Shown: piece by piece, positions 8,308 through 17,608 of the stretch
Layout of the letters: each line of letters opens with the position of its first letter
Numbering within the stretch: position 1 is the stretch's first letter
Source: Chitinophaga pinensis DSM 2588
GTDB lineage: Bacteria > Bacteroidota > Bacteroidia > Chitinophagales > Chitinophagaceae
Length of the DNA: 64,000 nt
Direction: 5' to 3'
NCBI RefSeq assembly: GCF_000024005.1
Contig: NC_013132.1
Span: forward strand, 4,582,001-4,646,000
Made by a program: the position numbers and the translations under genes
The notes under the pieces: model-generated
The model's database searches: none
The model's input: only the letters and a program-made list of their open reading frames with translations
What the model was told of the DNA's origin: nothing

Positions 8308-8763
8308 ATGTCAGAAGTTATTATTTACACGGACGGTTCCTCCCGCGGTAACCCAGGCCCAGGTGGCTATGGTGTTGTGCTGATGTGGAACAGTGTCCGC
8401 AAGGAATTATCACAGGGATATCGCCTCACCACCAACAACCGTATGGAACTGATGGCAGTTATCGTAGCCCTCGAAGCATTGAAGAGAGACGGACTCCAGG
8501 TCAAGATCTTTACAGATAGCCAGTATGTAGTCAACAGCGTTGAAAAAGGCTGGCTCTGGGGCTGGGTTAAGACCGGTTTTAAAGACAAAAAGAATAAGGA
8601 CCTCTGGCAGCGTTTTATTCCTGCTTTTAAAAAACACCAGGTGAAGTTCAATTGGGTAAAAGGACACTCCACTAATCCTTTGAACAACCGTTGCGACGAA
8701 CTGGCCACACAGGCTGCCGATAGCGGCAACTGGCTGGATGATGTCGGCTTCGAAGGAGAATAG
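8308..8763 (+). CDS. rnhA: Ribonuclease HI
   Basis: 151 residues, single-domain RNase H fold. It degrades RNA in RNA-DNA hybrids. The four metal-binding acids are all seen: Asp9 (IYTDGSS), Glu47 (NNRMELMAV), Asp70 (IFTDSQYV) and Asp130 (NNRCDELA), with the flexible-loop His120 (VKGHST). The basic handle region KTGFKDKKNKDLW is also present, as in the E. coli enzyme. A TTG nine bases upstream in frame is open, but ATG 8308 gives the usual family N-terminus. The gene lies 33 bases after the carboxylase gene and has its own likely promoter and terminator. Confidence 0.93.
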   Translation: MSEVIIYTDGSSRGNPGPGGYGVVLMWNSVRKELSQGYRLTTNNRMELMAVIVALEALKRDGLQVKIFTDSQYVVNSVEKGWLWGWVKTGFKDKKNKDLWQRFIPAFKKHQVKFNWVKGHSTNPLNNRCDELATQAADSGNWLDDVGFEGE

Positions 8764-8783
8764 ATACAAATACCAATATTTTA

Positions 8784-8819
8784 AAAAGGGCTGTTGCGCG
8801 AAGGCGGACAGCCCTTTTT
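8784..8819 (+). terminator. Rho-independent terminator after rnhA
   Basis: aaaaagggctgt (8784-8795) pairs with acagcccttttt (8808-8819), giving a 12-bp stem that ends in a T run. The matching A run means it could work in both directions. Confidence 0.85.
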
Positions 8820-8965
8820 CATGCATCTATCTCAGGCACTTTAACATTTATTTAATGAAAAATTGAAATTTGTCCACCATTATCTATAATTTATCCACTC
8901 GTTATAATTAGAATACATATTACATTTACATCATTATTATTTCAACTGTCTAAAAGGAAAAGATT

Positions 8966-9508
8966 ATGACACACTGGAAGATCGATGAATCACACAGCGA
9001 AATTGGATTCAAAGTAAAACACCTGATGATCACAAACGTAAGCGGTTACTTTACGGAGTTTACAGGAAGTGTTAAGACTGAAAGCGCGGATTTTCACGAT
9101 GCGACGATCACTTTTGAAGCAACAACAGCGAGCATCACTACCAACAACAAACAGAGAGACGAGCACCTGAAAGGTGGTGAGTTCTTCGATACAGAGCATC
9201 ATCCTAAAATCTCTTTCGTATCTAAAAAGATTAAAAAAGTAACAGAAGAAGAATATAAACTGATCGGCGATCTGACGATCAAAGGTCATACGCATAGTAT
9301 CGAACTCGATGTTTTACGCAATGGTGTTGTGACAGATCCATACGGACAGGAGAAAGAAGGCTTTTCCATCAAAGGCCGCCTGCACCGCGCAGACTACGGA
9401 CTGCGTTGGAATGCAGCTACAGAAGCAGGTAGCATCGTACTGAGCGATGAAGTAAAACTGCTGATGGAAGTGCAGCTGGTAAAAGAATCTGTGCCTGTAT
9501 TGGCATGA
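8966..9508 (+). CDS. YceI family lipid-binding-like protein
   Basis: 180 residues with the YceI lipocalin-like beta-barrel pattern: WKIDESHSEIGFKVKHLMI at the start, a central DEHLKGGEFFDTEHHPKISF and the strand GDLTIKGHTHSIELDV. YceI proteins bind isoprenoid-type lipids; most are periplasmic, but this one has no signal peptide and starts directly at the fold, so it is probably cytoplasmic. The start is supported by an aaaggaaaag sequence just upstream. It stands alone, with a flavin monooxygenase 36 bases after it. Confidence 0.85.
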   Translation: MTHWKIDESHSEIGFKVKHLMITNVSGYFTEFTGSVKTESADFHDATITFEATTASITTNNKQRDEHLKGGEFFDTEHHPKISFVSKKIKKVTEEEYKLIGDLTIKGHTHSIELDVLRNGVVTDPYGQEKEGFSIKGRLHRADYGLRWNAATEAGSIVLSDEVKLLMEVQLVKESVPVLA

Positions 9509-9544
9509 GCAGCTGCCCCCGGACAGTAAACCCTTCATTGATAT

Positions 9545-10567
9545 ATGGAAATTGGAATTGACAGCTTTGCGGCGAGGTTCAGTGATAATGCGGCCGCTGC
9601 ATTGAGTGACAGGGATGCTATGCTCCAGTTACTTGAGCGAATGGAACACGCAGACAAATCGGACCTTGACGTATTTGGCATCGGTGAACATCACCGTAAG
9701 GGCTTCCTGGACTCGGCGCCTACGCATATTCTTGCGGCAGCAGCCTCCCGGACTAAAAAGATTAAACTTGCCAGTGCTGTGACAGTACTGAGCGCAATGG
9801 ATCCGGTACGTGCATTTCAGAACTTTGCCACCCTTGATCTGATCTCCGACGGTCGTGCAGAAATGGTCGTAGGACGTGGCTCGTTCACAGATGCTTTCCC
9901 GTTATTCGGATTCAACCTGAACGATTATGATGACCTGTTTTCGGAGAAACTGGACTTGTTACTGGAGATCCGCGATAAGGAATTCGTAACCTGGTCAGGT
10001 AAGTTCAGACCCGCGATGAAGAATCAACCCGTATACCCACGCCCATTGCAGGAAAAACTTCCTATATGGCTCGGGGTAGGCGGTACGCCACAGTCTTTCG
10101 TACGCGCCGGCGCATTAGGTCTACCACTGATGGTAGCGATCATTGGAGGGGAAACACATCGTTTCCGTCCGCTGATCGATCTCTATCGCGAAGCCGGAAA
10201 ACGTGCAGGACATGCGCCTGAAACACTCACCGTTGGTTTACACTCGCTTGGATACGTTGCAGAAACAACAGAAAAAGCAATAGAAGATTTTTATCCGGGT
10301 TACGCTGCCAGTATGACGAAAGTAGGTAAAGAAAGAGGATGGCCACCGGTAACAAAACAACATTTCATTGCCCAGAATGGCCCTACGGGCGCCCTGCTGG
10401 TAGGAAGTGCAGAAGAAGTAGCAGAGAAGATAGTGCGTCACGCGAACGCATTGGGAGGCGTCTCAAGACTGACCTTCCAGATGGATTCCGCGGAAGTACC
10501 ACATGACAAACTGATGAACGCAATTGATCTGATAGGTAACAAAGTCAAGCCTTTGGTAAACGCATAA
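9545..10567 (+). CDS. LLM class flavin-dependent oxidoreductase (luciferase-like)
   Basis: 340 residues, a typical length for single-subunit bacterial luciferase-like (TIM-barrel) monooxygenases. The conserved strings are FGIGEHHRKGFLDSAP, LASAVTVLSAMDPVR, RAEMVVGRGSF and LPIWLGVGGTPQSF. These enzymes use FMNH2 or F420 to oxidise varied substrates; the true substrate is unknown. It begins 36 bases after the YceI gene, so co-transcription is possible. A bidirectional terminator follows. Confidence 0.85.
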   Translation: MEIGIDSFAARFSDNAAAALSDRDAMLQLLERMEHADKSDLDVFGIGEHHRKGFLDSAPTHILAAAASRTKKIKLASAVTVLSAMDPVRAFQNFATLDLISDGRAEMVVGRGSFTDAFPLFGFNLNDYDDLFSEKLDLLLEIRDKEFVTWSGKFRPAMKNQPVYPRPLQEKLPIWLGVGGTPQSFVRAGALGLPLMVAIIGGETHRFRPLIDLYREAGKRAGHAPETLTVGLHSLGYVAETTEKAIEDFYPGYAASMTKVGKERGWPPVTKQHFIAQNGPTGALLVGSAEEVAEKIVRHANALGGVSRLTFQMDSAEVPHDKLMNAIDLIGNKVKPLVNA

Positions 10568-10573
10568 TGCCAG

Positions 10574-10606
10574 AAGAGGCGTCCGCCACAAGCGAACGCC
10601 TCTTTT
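10574..10606. terminator. Bidirectional terminator between convergent genes
   Basis: aagaggcgt (10574-10582) pairs with acgcctctt (10596-10604), followed by a T-rich stretch. It serves the + strand monooxygenase gene and overlaps the end of the - strand permease transcript. Confidence 0.8.
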
Positions 10607-10610
10607 ATTT

Positions 10611-13022
10611 TTATTCTGCTTTCAGATGTTTTACCGGATTACTAAGTGCAGCCCTCACTGCCTGATAACTCACCGTCAGAAAAGCGGCAACCAATGCAAA
10701 GAGTCCCGCAATTGCAAACATCCAACCGCTTACAGGAATATGATAAGCAAAACCACTTAACCATTTATCCATCGCCCACCAGGCCAGCGGACAAGACACC
10801 AGTATCGCAATCAGCACCAGCTTGATGAAATCGCGCGATAATAACAATGCTATATAAGCAGACGAAGCCCCCAACACTTTTCGGATACTGATCTCCTTCT
10901 TTCTTAGTTGCGCACTATAGGCTGACAGTCCAAACAAACCCATACAGGAAATGAAGATGGCAAATGCCGCAAAGGTCTTAAAGATGCTACTCATCTGATT
11001 CTCGGAAGCATACAGCCGGTTCAGTTTGTCATCAATAAAAGTATAGGTAAATGTGCCTCCCGGCGTCAATGCTGTAATACGTTCTTTCATATATGTCAGC
11101 GCCGCAGGTATATGCCCCGGTTTTATCTTCAACAGCAGGTAGTTCGCACGATAAGGATCATATTTTATCACCAAAGGATCTACCGGTGTATGCAAGGATG
11201 CAAAGTTGAAATTCTTCACCACGCCGACTACAGTACCTGTATCTCCATCTGCGATAAACTGATGTCCTACGGGAGACGTAAGATGATATGCCTTTACCGC
11301 CGACTCATTGATGATAAACTCTTTCTGTTTGATATCCGGCATCTGATTATAGAAATTCCTGCCTTCTATCAAAGGGATCTGAAGGGTCGATAACAGGCGT
11401 TCATCTGACCACATAATACGGCTGTTGTCAAATTCCTCTTTGTCGGTAGCCGATAATGGCTGAAATGGCTGCGAACTGAACCTGTCTCCCGGCAGTGTGG
11501 ATACGATAGAGAAATCAGCAATATCGGGTGAGCGTTTGATATCATCGATCAGTGAGCCAAAGCGTTGCCACATCGGCCCATATATCGTAATACCCGCTAC
11601 CTGTTCCCTGTCAAAACCAAGGTCTTTGTTATGAAAGAACCTGATCTGACGATAGATAATCATGGTGCTGATGATCATAAAAACAGATACCACGAACTGA
11701 AAAATGACCATTCCTTTTCTCACATTATCCACCTGTGTACCGGGCATGTTTTTACTCCGCAATGCTTTTACAGGATGGAAATGGGCCACATGCCATGCCG
11801 GATATCCTCCTGCCAGCAACGCAATAAATATGATCAGTAAGAGTGTGATGCCAAGTCCGGCAGGCGTGAGGGCCTGATGCAGATAAAAGGGGCGTTCCGC
11901 AATACTGTTATAGAAGGGAATTGCTGCTTTAAACAATAGAAATGCCAGTACGGTAGCGAGTAAGGTCGTGAGTAGTGATTCGCCCAGGAATTGTGCGATT
12001 ACCTGACGGTAAGTAGCGCCGATTACTTTACGCATACCTATTTCCCGCATCCGGCCGAATGCCTGCGCTGTATACAGGTTGATAAAATTGACAGCTGCCA
12101 CTAAGAGGATGAACAATGCGGCCAGCGAGAATATCTTTACATAGGCGACATCGCTGTTCGGATACATTTCTTTTTCCAGACGTGAGTGCAGGTGAATGCT
12201 TGTAATCGGCTGGATGTTTATCTCTCGGTCGGCCAGTATCTCTTCACGGGTAGTATTACTTTCTTCATAAAATTTTGCGGTAAAGTCTTTAAGACCTGCT
12301 TCCACCTGCTTTGCTGAACTGGCTTTATCCAGCAGGACATAGTTATAGAAACCGTTCCATGTTTTGTTAGATAAAGAGCGTTCATCCAGGAAATGATGGA
12401 TGGTGGACATAGACAGCAGATAGTCAAACCGGAGGTGTGTCGGGAAATTGTATTCACGGATCACACCGGTGACTTTCAGCGGAATATTGTTGACATCATC
12501 CTGTAGAATCTTTCCCAGCGGGTCAGCCTCACCAAAGTATTTGCGGGCCATTTTGTCCGTGAGAATGATGGATCCAGGGGTATTTAATGCGCTGTTCTTA
12601 TCGCCGGCCAGAAAATCAATGTCGAATACAGCTGTAGCGGCCGGGTCGGCAAAGAAACCACCTTTCTCTTCGAATTTTACCTGATTACCACCAGCATCGG
12701 TGTAGCTCAGCACCTGGAAGGGGTAGGGTCTGTGGAAGCTGACGGTGTTTTCTACCTGAGGGAAAAACTGTTTGAAGGCATCCGCTGTAGTAGGAGCGGT
12801 TGCTGCCCAGCTACGGGCATTGTCGCCCTTACCGGTCTGGGTCACACGATAAATACGGTCCGCTTTGGCAAACCCCTTATCATAACTGAGTTCCTGCCTT
12901 ACATGAAATATGATCAGCAGGGCGCAGGCCACACCCAGGGCTAGTCCGGTGATATTAATGACAGAGAAAAGCTTATGCTTCCAAAGGTTTCTCAGCGCTA
13001 TTTTAAGGTAACTTTTAAACAT
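10611..13022 (-). CDS. ABC transporter permease, MacB/FtsX type
   Basis: 803 residues with the layout of Bacteroidota MacB-like permeases. The N-terminus is SYLKIALRNLWKHK followed by a membrane helix (about 20-42) and a large periplasmic domain. Then come three helices of an FtsX domain (about 285-425), a second helix plus periplasmic domain, and a final FtsX domain with FGLSAYSAQLRKKEISIRKV. These proteins work with a separate ATPase to move lipoproteins, peptides or drugs, or to transmit force; the ATPase gene is not adjacent. ATG 13022 is chosen over a TTG nine bases upstream. The gene stands alone, divergent from the START-domain gene. Confidence 0.87.
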   Translation of the reverse strand: MFKSYLKIALRNLWKHKLFSVINITGLALGVACALLIIFHVRQELSYDKGFAKADRIYRVTQTGKGDNARSWAATAPTTADAFKQFFPQVENTVSFHRPYPFQVLSYTDAGGNQVKFEEKGGFFADPAATAVFDIDFLAGDKNSALNTPGSIILTDKMARKYFGEADPLGKILQDDVNNIPLKVTGVIREYNFPTHLRFDYLLSMSTIHHFLDERSLSNKTWNGFYNYVLLDKASSAKQVEAGLKDFTAKFYEESNTTREEILADREINIQPITSIHLHSRLEKEMYPNSDVAYVKIFSLAALFILLVAAVNFINLYTAQAFGRMREIGMRKVIGATYRQVIAQFLGESLLTTLLATVLAFLLFKAAIPFYNSIAERPFYLHQALTPAGLGITLLLIIFIALLAGGYPAWHVAHFHPVKALRSKNMPGTQVDNVRKGMVIFQFVVSVFMIISTMIIYRQIRFFHNKDLGFDREQVAGITIYGPMWQRFGSLIDDIKRSPDIADFSIVSTLPGDRFSSQPFQPLSATDKEEFDNSRIMWSDERLLSTLQIPLIEGRNFYNQMPDIKQKEFIINESAVKAYHLTSPVGHQFIADGDTGTVVGVVKNFNFASLHTPVDPLVIKYDPYRANYLLLKIKPGHIPAALTYMKERITALTPGGTFTYTFIDDKLNRLYASENQMSSIFKTFAAFAIFISCMGLFGLSAYSAQLRKKEISIRKVLGASSAYIALLLSRDFIKLVLIAILVSCPLAWWAMDKWLSGFAYHIPVSGWMFAIAGLFALVAAFLTVSYQAVRAALSNPVKHLKAE

Positions 13023-13172
13023 ATGCCACAATGAATATACTATACCTCAGCTAAGTAAATGCCGGAATATTAAGTGGCTCATAACTAGCAGTTTAATGTT
13101 TTCCGGAAGAACCAAAATGTCCGTTTTTAGTACAATATCCGTTCACTTTTATAAAATCTCGATGTAGTTCGG

Positions 13173-13180
13173 TAGTTTTG
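13173..13180 (+). promoter_or_regulatory. Candidate -7 promoter element (TAGTTTTG) for the START-domain gene
   Basis: TAnnTTTG match 27 bases before the ATG at 13207, a spacing that fits a short leader. Confidence 0.45.
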
Positions 13181-13206
13181 TGACGGATTTCAACCTATAG
13201 ACGAAC

Positions 13207-13845
13207 ATGAAGAACTTATTGATAACCGGACTGGCTCTGTTATTTAGCCTGATGAGCTATAGCCAGAATACCTGGACGCTTAAACACGATAAAGACGGAA
13301 TTAAGATCTATACTAAAACGATAGAGAATTCCGATTACAAGGGCATCAAAGTAAAATGTTCATTGCCAGCTACTTTGACCCAGTTTACCGCTGTCATTAT
13401 GGATGTCAACACCGCAGGAGAGTGGTTGTATGCTACTAAATCAAGTACGCTGCTGAAACAGGTATCTCCGGCGGAAGTATACTATTATTCCGAGGTCAGC
13501 CTGCCATGGCCACTTAATAACAGGGATTTTATCTGTCACTTACATGCCAGCCAGGATCCGCATACCAGGGTGGTGACCATCGACGGACCGGTAGTGCCTG
13601 ATTATATGCCCGCTAAAAACGGGATCGTGCGTGTGACACAGTCCTCCGGTAAATGGATTATTACCCCTAATGGCGGTAATGTAGATATCGAGTATACATT
13701 GGAAGCAAACCCCGGTGGTAACCTTCCTGCATGGCTGGTAAACCTGTTTGTGACGAAAGGCCCGATGGAGTCTTTTAAGAAACTGAAAGAGCAGGTGAAC
13801 AAACCACAGTACAAAAAAGTACAGTATGCGTTCATTAAGAACTAA
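13207..13845 (+). CDS. Exported START-domain (lipid-binding fold) protein
   Basis: 212 residues. A signal peptide (1 to about 19, ending SYSQ) is followed by a single START/Bet v1-like domain: WTLKHDKDGIKIYTK, then SPAEVYYYSEVSLPWPLNNRD, which resembles the StAR-related signature. START domains form a deep pocket for lipids or other hydrophobic ligands; the ligand is unknown. Homologues are common as single secreted proteins in Bacteroidota. It has its own promoter and ends at a strong terminator shared with the convergent lipoprotein gene. Confidence 0.8.
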   Translation: MKNLLITGLALLFSLMSYSQNTWTLKHDKDGIKIYTKTIENSDYKGIKVKCSLPATLTQFTAVIMDVNTAGEWLYATKSSTLLKQVSPAEVYYYSEVSLPWPLNNRDFICHLHASQDPHTRVVTIDGPVVPDYMPAKNGIVRVTQSSGKWIITPNGGNVDIEYTLEANPGGNLPAWLVNLFVTKGPMESFKKLKEQVNKPQYKKVQYAFIKN

Positions 13846-13903
13846 GGACGAATAAGGTATTGAAAGGGGCTTTCGCTGATGGCGGAAGGGCTGGTTAAGT
13901 AAT

Positions 13904-13945
13904 AAAAGGAAAGGGGAATCAATATTGCTTCCCCTTTCCTTTTTT
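13904..13945. terminator. Bidirectional terminator
   Basis: A 15-bp perfect stem, 13904-13918 against 13929-13943, carries A and T runs on the two sides. It separates the convergent START-domain and lipoprotein genes. Confidence 0.88.
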
Positions 13946-13957
13946 ATGGTAATAATA

Positions 13958-14449
13958 TTACTCGAATTTCTTTCCTTCAACAGCGCCTACATAAGTACCC
14001 TGTATTGGTCTGCCTGCTACCGTGATATTGAATTTAATCGTGTAGATCTCTTTCTCTCTGGTCACATTCAGTGTGCCTGCTGTAACGCCGGTGATCTCCG
14101 TTCCTTCGCCATAGATGCCGCTGGGTGTATATCTTACATATGATCCGAAGAAGTTCTTCTTTTTGTCATAGTTGATGTTAGCGCGTACCATGTAAGTATA
14201 AGTCTCTGAAAAATACAGGCTATCCACAGATATCTGTACGGAGTTCTCAACATACTCCGGCGCCTGTGGCTTATTTGTTATCACGAGACCATCCCTGCCT
14301 GTCCAGTAGGCGTAATCGGCCGCATAAGTTTTCCCCTCAATGGTATAGGAACCACCGATAGCAGCAGGATTGGTATCATTCTTATCGTCTTTTTTACAAG
14401 CTACCAGGATAGTGGTAACAGCGAACAGTAATACAGCGAGTTTTTTCAT
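13958..14449 (-). CDS. Lipoprotein of unknown function
   Basis: 163 residues. The N-terminus MKKLAVLLFAVTTILVAC is a lipoprotein signal with the lipid-bearing Cys at 18, followed by the acid/Lys-rich tether KKDDKNDTN. The rest is predicted beta-rich (GGSYTIEGKTYAADYAYW and later strands), which would suit a small barrel or sandwich on the outer membrane. No family is recognised. It lies first downstream of the helical protein gene on the same strand, 114 bases away. Confidence 0.7.
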   Translation of the reverse strand: MKKLAVLLFAVTTILVACKKDDKNDTNPAAIGGSYTIEGKTYAADYAYWTGRDGLVITNKPQAPEYVENSVQISVDSLYFSETYTYMVRANINYDKKKNFFGSYVRYTPSGIYGEGTEITGVTAGTLNVTREKEIYTIKFNITVAGRPIQGTYVGAVEGKKFE

Positions 14450-14563
14450 AGGTATATATGGTTTTACGTCTGTTTTTAGCTGACAGACAAGTTTTGCGCT
14501 GCAAATATATCGTTTTATTTAATATAAAGGAGGCCGGTTTACAAACATGCTATGGATATAGCT

Positions 14564-15685
14564 TTATTCAGGGGCGAAGATGTCCTCGATTTCGGCCGCT
14601 GCAGCTGCATCTTCCATGTGTATGGCTGCTTTCCTTGCTGCCTCGGCCAGATCTAAGCGGAGCTGGGCCGGTGGTAATAAGGTGATTTCCTGCATAGCCA
14701 GGGAGAAGGAGGCTGTGGCGATAGGATGTTGTTTGTCAAAAGCGAGTGCCAGATGATAGATCATGGTGACCGTATCACCTCCAAACCGTCCCATGTCACG
14801 AGAGGCCGCTAATACGAGTTGCAGGGTTTCCCAGGCTTTTAACGGCTCTCCGTTTTTAAGATACAGGCGACACAGCATTTCCTGTGCATATGTTCTCCTG
14901 GAAATACGGGTATCCAGTTGTGCGATGAGCTGATAGGCATAGATCTCCCCGGACAGGTTTTTTAACAATTCTTCATAATACAGCAGTTCATTAGCATCCT
15001 CAGTGGTCCATTGGGTTTGTTCTGCTTTCCATTGGTCTACAAACTCCCGTAGCACCTCTTTTTCATCCAGTTTGATAGCCACATCTATTTTTTTCTCAAG
15101 CGTGTCGAGTGAGTTATCGAGCCTGCGTTGAACGAACTTTTCCCAGTTCAGCAGGGCTTCCGGAGTGATATGACAGGCTTCCCTGGAATCGCCGGCAATA
15201 GCGTAAAATATCTTTTTCAGTTTTGAGTTTTTGGCATTGTCCACCATATCGTATGTAGCAGCAATACCTGCGGATACCAGGAATTCGTCATCGAAGCTGC
15301 AAGAAGTATCAAAATTGGCTCTTTTAGCAGCGGTGAACAGCCAGGCATTCTCCGGATTTTTAAACCGGGTCAACAGGGCAGCGTTCAACAGCAGGGTTTC
15401 TTCGATACCCTGGAAAGGATCGCTTTCTGCCAGCTTGATTTCCTGCCGGAATAAATCTTGTAATATCGGTTCATCGGTAGGAAGAGGGGCGTGCTTAATT
15501 GCTGTAAGCAATTTTGATCTTTTCTGACGATGCAGGTCACAGTCCTTTTCATTTTTCGATCGCTTGAAAAAGAACGTTTTCAATGGAATCTTACCAGCAC
15601 GGACGTCATTCAGGGTATCAATATGTTTTTGGAGGATTTGCACAGCGTTGCTTTTATAGGAATTGATCTTCGGGGGAATTTTCAT
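14564..15685 (-). CDS. Conserved hypothetical helical protein
   Basis: 373 residues, no signal peptide or membrane segment. The composition is Leu/Ala/Glu/Lys rich and almost wholly helical. Repeating helix pairs such as TYAQEMLCRLYLKNGEPLKAWETLQL resemble tetratricopeptide-like repeats. No catalytic motif or known family is recognised. It begins just beyond the terminator hairpin of the lipoprotein gene upstream, so it probably has its own promoter. It is likely a cytoplasmic scaffold or binding protein, but that is inference from shape only. Confidence 0.6.
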   Translation of the reverse strand: MKIPPKINSYKSNAVQILQKHIDTLNDVRAGKIPLKTFFFKRSKNEKDCDLHRQKRSKLLTAIKHAPLPTDEPILQDLFRQEIKLAESDPFQGIEETLLLNAALLTRFKNPENAWLFTAAKRANFDTSCSFDDEFLVSAGIAATYDMVDNAKNSKLKKIFYAIAGDSREACHITPEALLNWEKFVQRRLDNSLDTLEKKIDVAIKLDEKEVLREFVDQWKAEQTQWTTEDANELLYYEELLKNLSGEIYAYQLIAQLDTRISRRTYAQEMLCRLYLKNGEPLKAWETLQLVLAASRDMGRFGGDTVTMIYHLALAFDKQHPIATASFSLAMQEITLLPPAQLRLDLAEAARKAAIHMEDAAAAAEIEDIFAPE

Positions 15686-15719
15686 AATAATGCCATCCCC
15701 GATGTTGTCTCAGGTGTAT

Positions 15720-15760
15720 GTAATTAAAAAGGCTTTCAGAATGAAAGCCTTTTTAATTAC
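15720..15760 (-). terminator. Perfect 19-bp hairpin terminator overlapping a stop codon
   Basis: Positions 15720-15738 and 15742-15760 are perfectly complementary with a 3-nt loop. It includes the TAA stop of the gene at 15757. The T run on the - strand marks it as that gene's terminator. Confidence 0.88.
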
Positions 15761-16893
15761 ATATTGTTATACAACTGCTGCATCTCACTCGTCATCTGAT
15801 CATAGATCGGCTTCGTGAACTGCATAAAGAGTTCTTGTGGCGGGGGAGGGGCAATGTCTTCGCCGCCCATCAGGCTTTTATCCTGGTCGCTGAGTGCGCG
15901 TTCATCACCTTTATAAAATCCCCACTGATTCACCCAGGTAAAGCTACCAGGTAGTCTGTCAGTACGGATGATATTACCGTTTACTGCGTCCAGCAGCTGA
16001 TAGTCCAGCACACCTTTAGAGATAACGGTCGCTTTATTGACGTATACTTTTGCCTTTACGGTAGCGTAACGTTTGATCGTTTCTTTACCAGTACTGTCTT
16101 TCACGGTAGATACGACGATCTCTTTGGAAACCTCTCTTTCGGAGCGGTCTACGTAAGTCTGCCCAACTACGAAGTCATAAAAACGCATTTCCAGGAACTG
16201 GTCAGGTTGTATCCTGTTGGATTTGGCGATACGCTCGTCGGTAAATTGTACGAAGCGGTTGATATTACGTTGCTGGAGGTTTTTGATCAGTATTTCTCTG
16301 AACTGGTCAGCGCTGAACTGATAGTAAGGAGAGCGTACATCGATCTGTCTGATGACTACATTAACGGTGCCTCTTGCGAAGGCTTCGTCTCTGAGTTGTG
16401 CCGCATTGCGGTAATTCGGAATGAGGGTCAGGGCTGCCTGAAACTCGTCAAATGCTTGTCTGGCGGCGGCTTTATCTCCCTGATCGAGGAGGGAGGCGCC
16501 ACGGTCATATCTTACCTGTGCCGCATTTTCCTGGGCGCCGGTAATAGCATTGCGATAATCTTTAGGTTTAACGATGGCCAGTGCCGCAGGGCAAGCCTGT
16601 ATCGCATCGTATAAGCGCTGGAGGCTGCGGTATTCGTTGCGTACATACTCCCATTTCAGCTGGTCGTTGGAGCTCAGGAAACCGGTGACTTTATCTTCAT
16701 GAAGGCGTCTGGCCTGTGCATAGGCATCCGGAAGCAGTTGTAATGAGGTGGTGTTTGTAGGTTTTTTCTGCAGTTTTTTTACAAATACAAGAACGGCTTC
16801 ATCATACCGTCCTTTATTGTACAATTTCTCCCCGTTTTTACAGGAGAGGATAAATAGGATAGGTGCTATCAGCCACCAGAAACGGTTTTGCAT
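15757..16893 (-). CDS. TPR-containing lipoprotein of unknown function
   Basis: 378 residues. The signal segment ends in the lipobox FILSC (Cys17), so it is probably anchored in the envelope. Residues about 20-190 contain tetratricopeptide-like pairs (GEKLYNKGRYDEAVLVFVKK and RGASLLDQGDKAAARQAFDE). The C-terminal half is a mixed domain with strands such as VKAKVYVNKATVISKGVLDY and a short PPPP stretch near residue 348. No enzyme motif is visible. It starts 18 bases after the smpB stop on the same strand, so it may be co-transcribed with smpB. Confidence 0.65.
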   Translation of the reverse strand: MQNRFWWLIAPILFILSCKNGEKLYNKGRYDEAVLVFVKKLQKKPTNTTSLQLLPDAYAQARRLHEDKVTGFLSSNDQLKWEYVRNEYRSLQRLYDAIQACPAALAIVKPKDYRNAITGAQENAAQVRYDRGASLLDQGDKAAARQAFDEFQAALTLIPNYRNAAQLRDEAFARGTVNVVIRQIDVRSPYYQFSADQFREILIKNLQQRNINRFVQFTDERIAKSNRIQPDQFLEMRFYDFVVGQTYVDRSEREVSKEIVVSTVKDSTGKETIKRYATVKAKVYVNKATVISKGVLDYQLLDAVNGNIIRTDRLPGSFTWVNQWGFYKGDERALSDQDKSLMGGEDIAPPPPQELFMQFTKPIYDQMTSEMQQLYNNM

Positions 16894-16911
16894 ATAATCT
16901 GTAGTGTATTT

Positions 16912-17349
16912 TTATTTCAGGAATCTTCTGATCTCCCTGTCCGTTTCGCGTTGCTTGATACTATCTCGTTTGTCATGCAGCTTTTTACCTTTACCCAGTC
17001 CGATTTCGATCTTAGCCAGGCTTTTATCGGTAATAAAGATGCGCAGGGGAATGATGCTGTAGCCTCTTTCCTTGATCTTGTTCTCAAGTTTTCTAAGTTC
17101 CCGCTTGGTCAGCAGTAACTTACGTTCACGAAGGGGATCATGATTAGAATATGTGCCGTGTGTATATTCAGATATATGCAGGCTTTTAACAAACAACTCT
17201 CCTTTGGAAAAATAGCAGAATGAATCGTTGAAGCTCACGCGGCTACCACGGATTGATTTAATTTCCGTTCCTGTCAACACCATGCCGGCAATATACTTAT
17301 CCTCTATTGCGTACTCGAAATATGCCGATCTGTTCTTGAGTTCTGCCAT
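16912..17349 (-). CDS. smpB: SsrA-binding protein SmpB
   Basis: 145 residues, near the usual 150-160. It binds tmRNA and brings it to stalled ribosomes for trans-translation. Family strings are NRSAYFEYAIEDKYIAGMVL, GTEIKSIRGSRVSFNDSF and LLLTKRELRKLENKIKERG, and the basic tail KGKKLHDKRDSIKQRETDRE includes the residues that enter the decoding site. The tmRNA gene itself is not in this window. Upstream lies a heptamer-repeat region rather than a plain promoter. Confidence 0.96.
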   Translation of the reverse strand: MAELKNRSAYFEYAIEDKYIAGMVLTGTEIKSIRGSRVSFNDSFCYFSKGELFVKSLHISEYTHGTYSNHDPLRERKLLLTKRELRKLENKIKERGYSIIPLRIFITDKSLAKIEIGLGKGKKLHDKRDSIKQRETDREIRRFLK

Positions 17350-17358
17350 CGTATGAAA

Positions 17359-17595
17359 AATTAGGAATTAGGAATTAAGAATTAAGAATTGGGCTGTTTG
17401 AATGGGCCCGATTGGTAGATTCCGGTGTTCCTAAGTCAGGAAAAAATTAAGAATTAAAAATTAAGGATTAAGAATTGAGCGGTGTGAATTACCTCAATTG
17501 ATATATCCTACATTTTCATAATTCTGTTTTTGTGGTTAATAATGAATGAATTTATACTTATAAAATTAGGAATTAAGAATCAAGTGTTAAGAAAT
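17359..17595 (-). repeat. Three heptamer repeat tracts, G orientation
   Basis: Tracts at 17359-17390, 17445-17476 and 17563-17595 carry units of AATTAAG / AATTAGG type, the reverse complement of AATTCNT. They lie left of the C-orientation tract at 17609-17640, making an inverted arrangement that fills the smpB-accD gap. Confidence 0.85.
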
Positions 17596-17608
17596 TTGCC
17601 TCAGCAAC

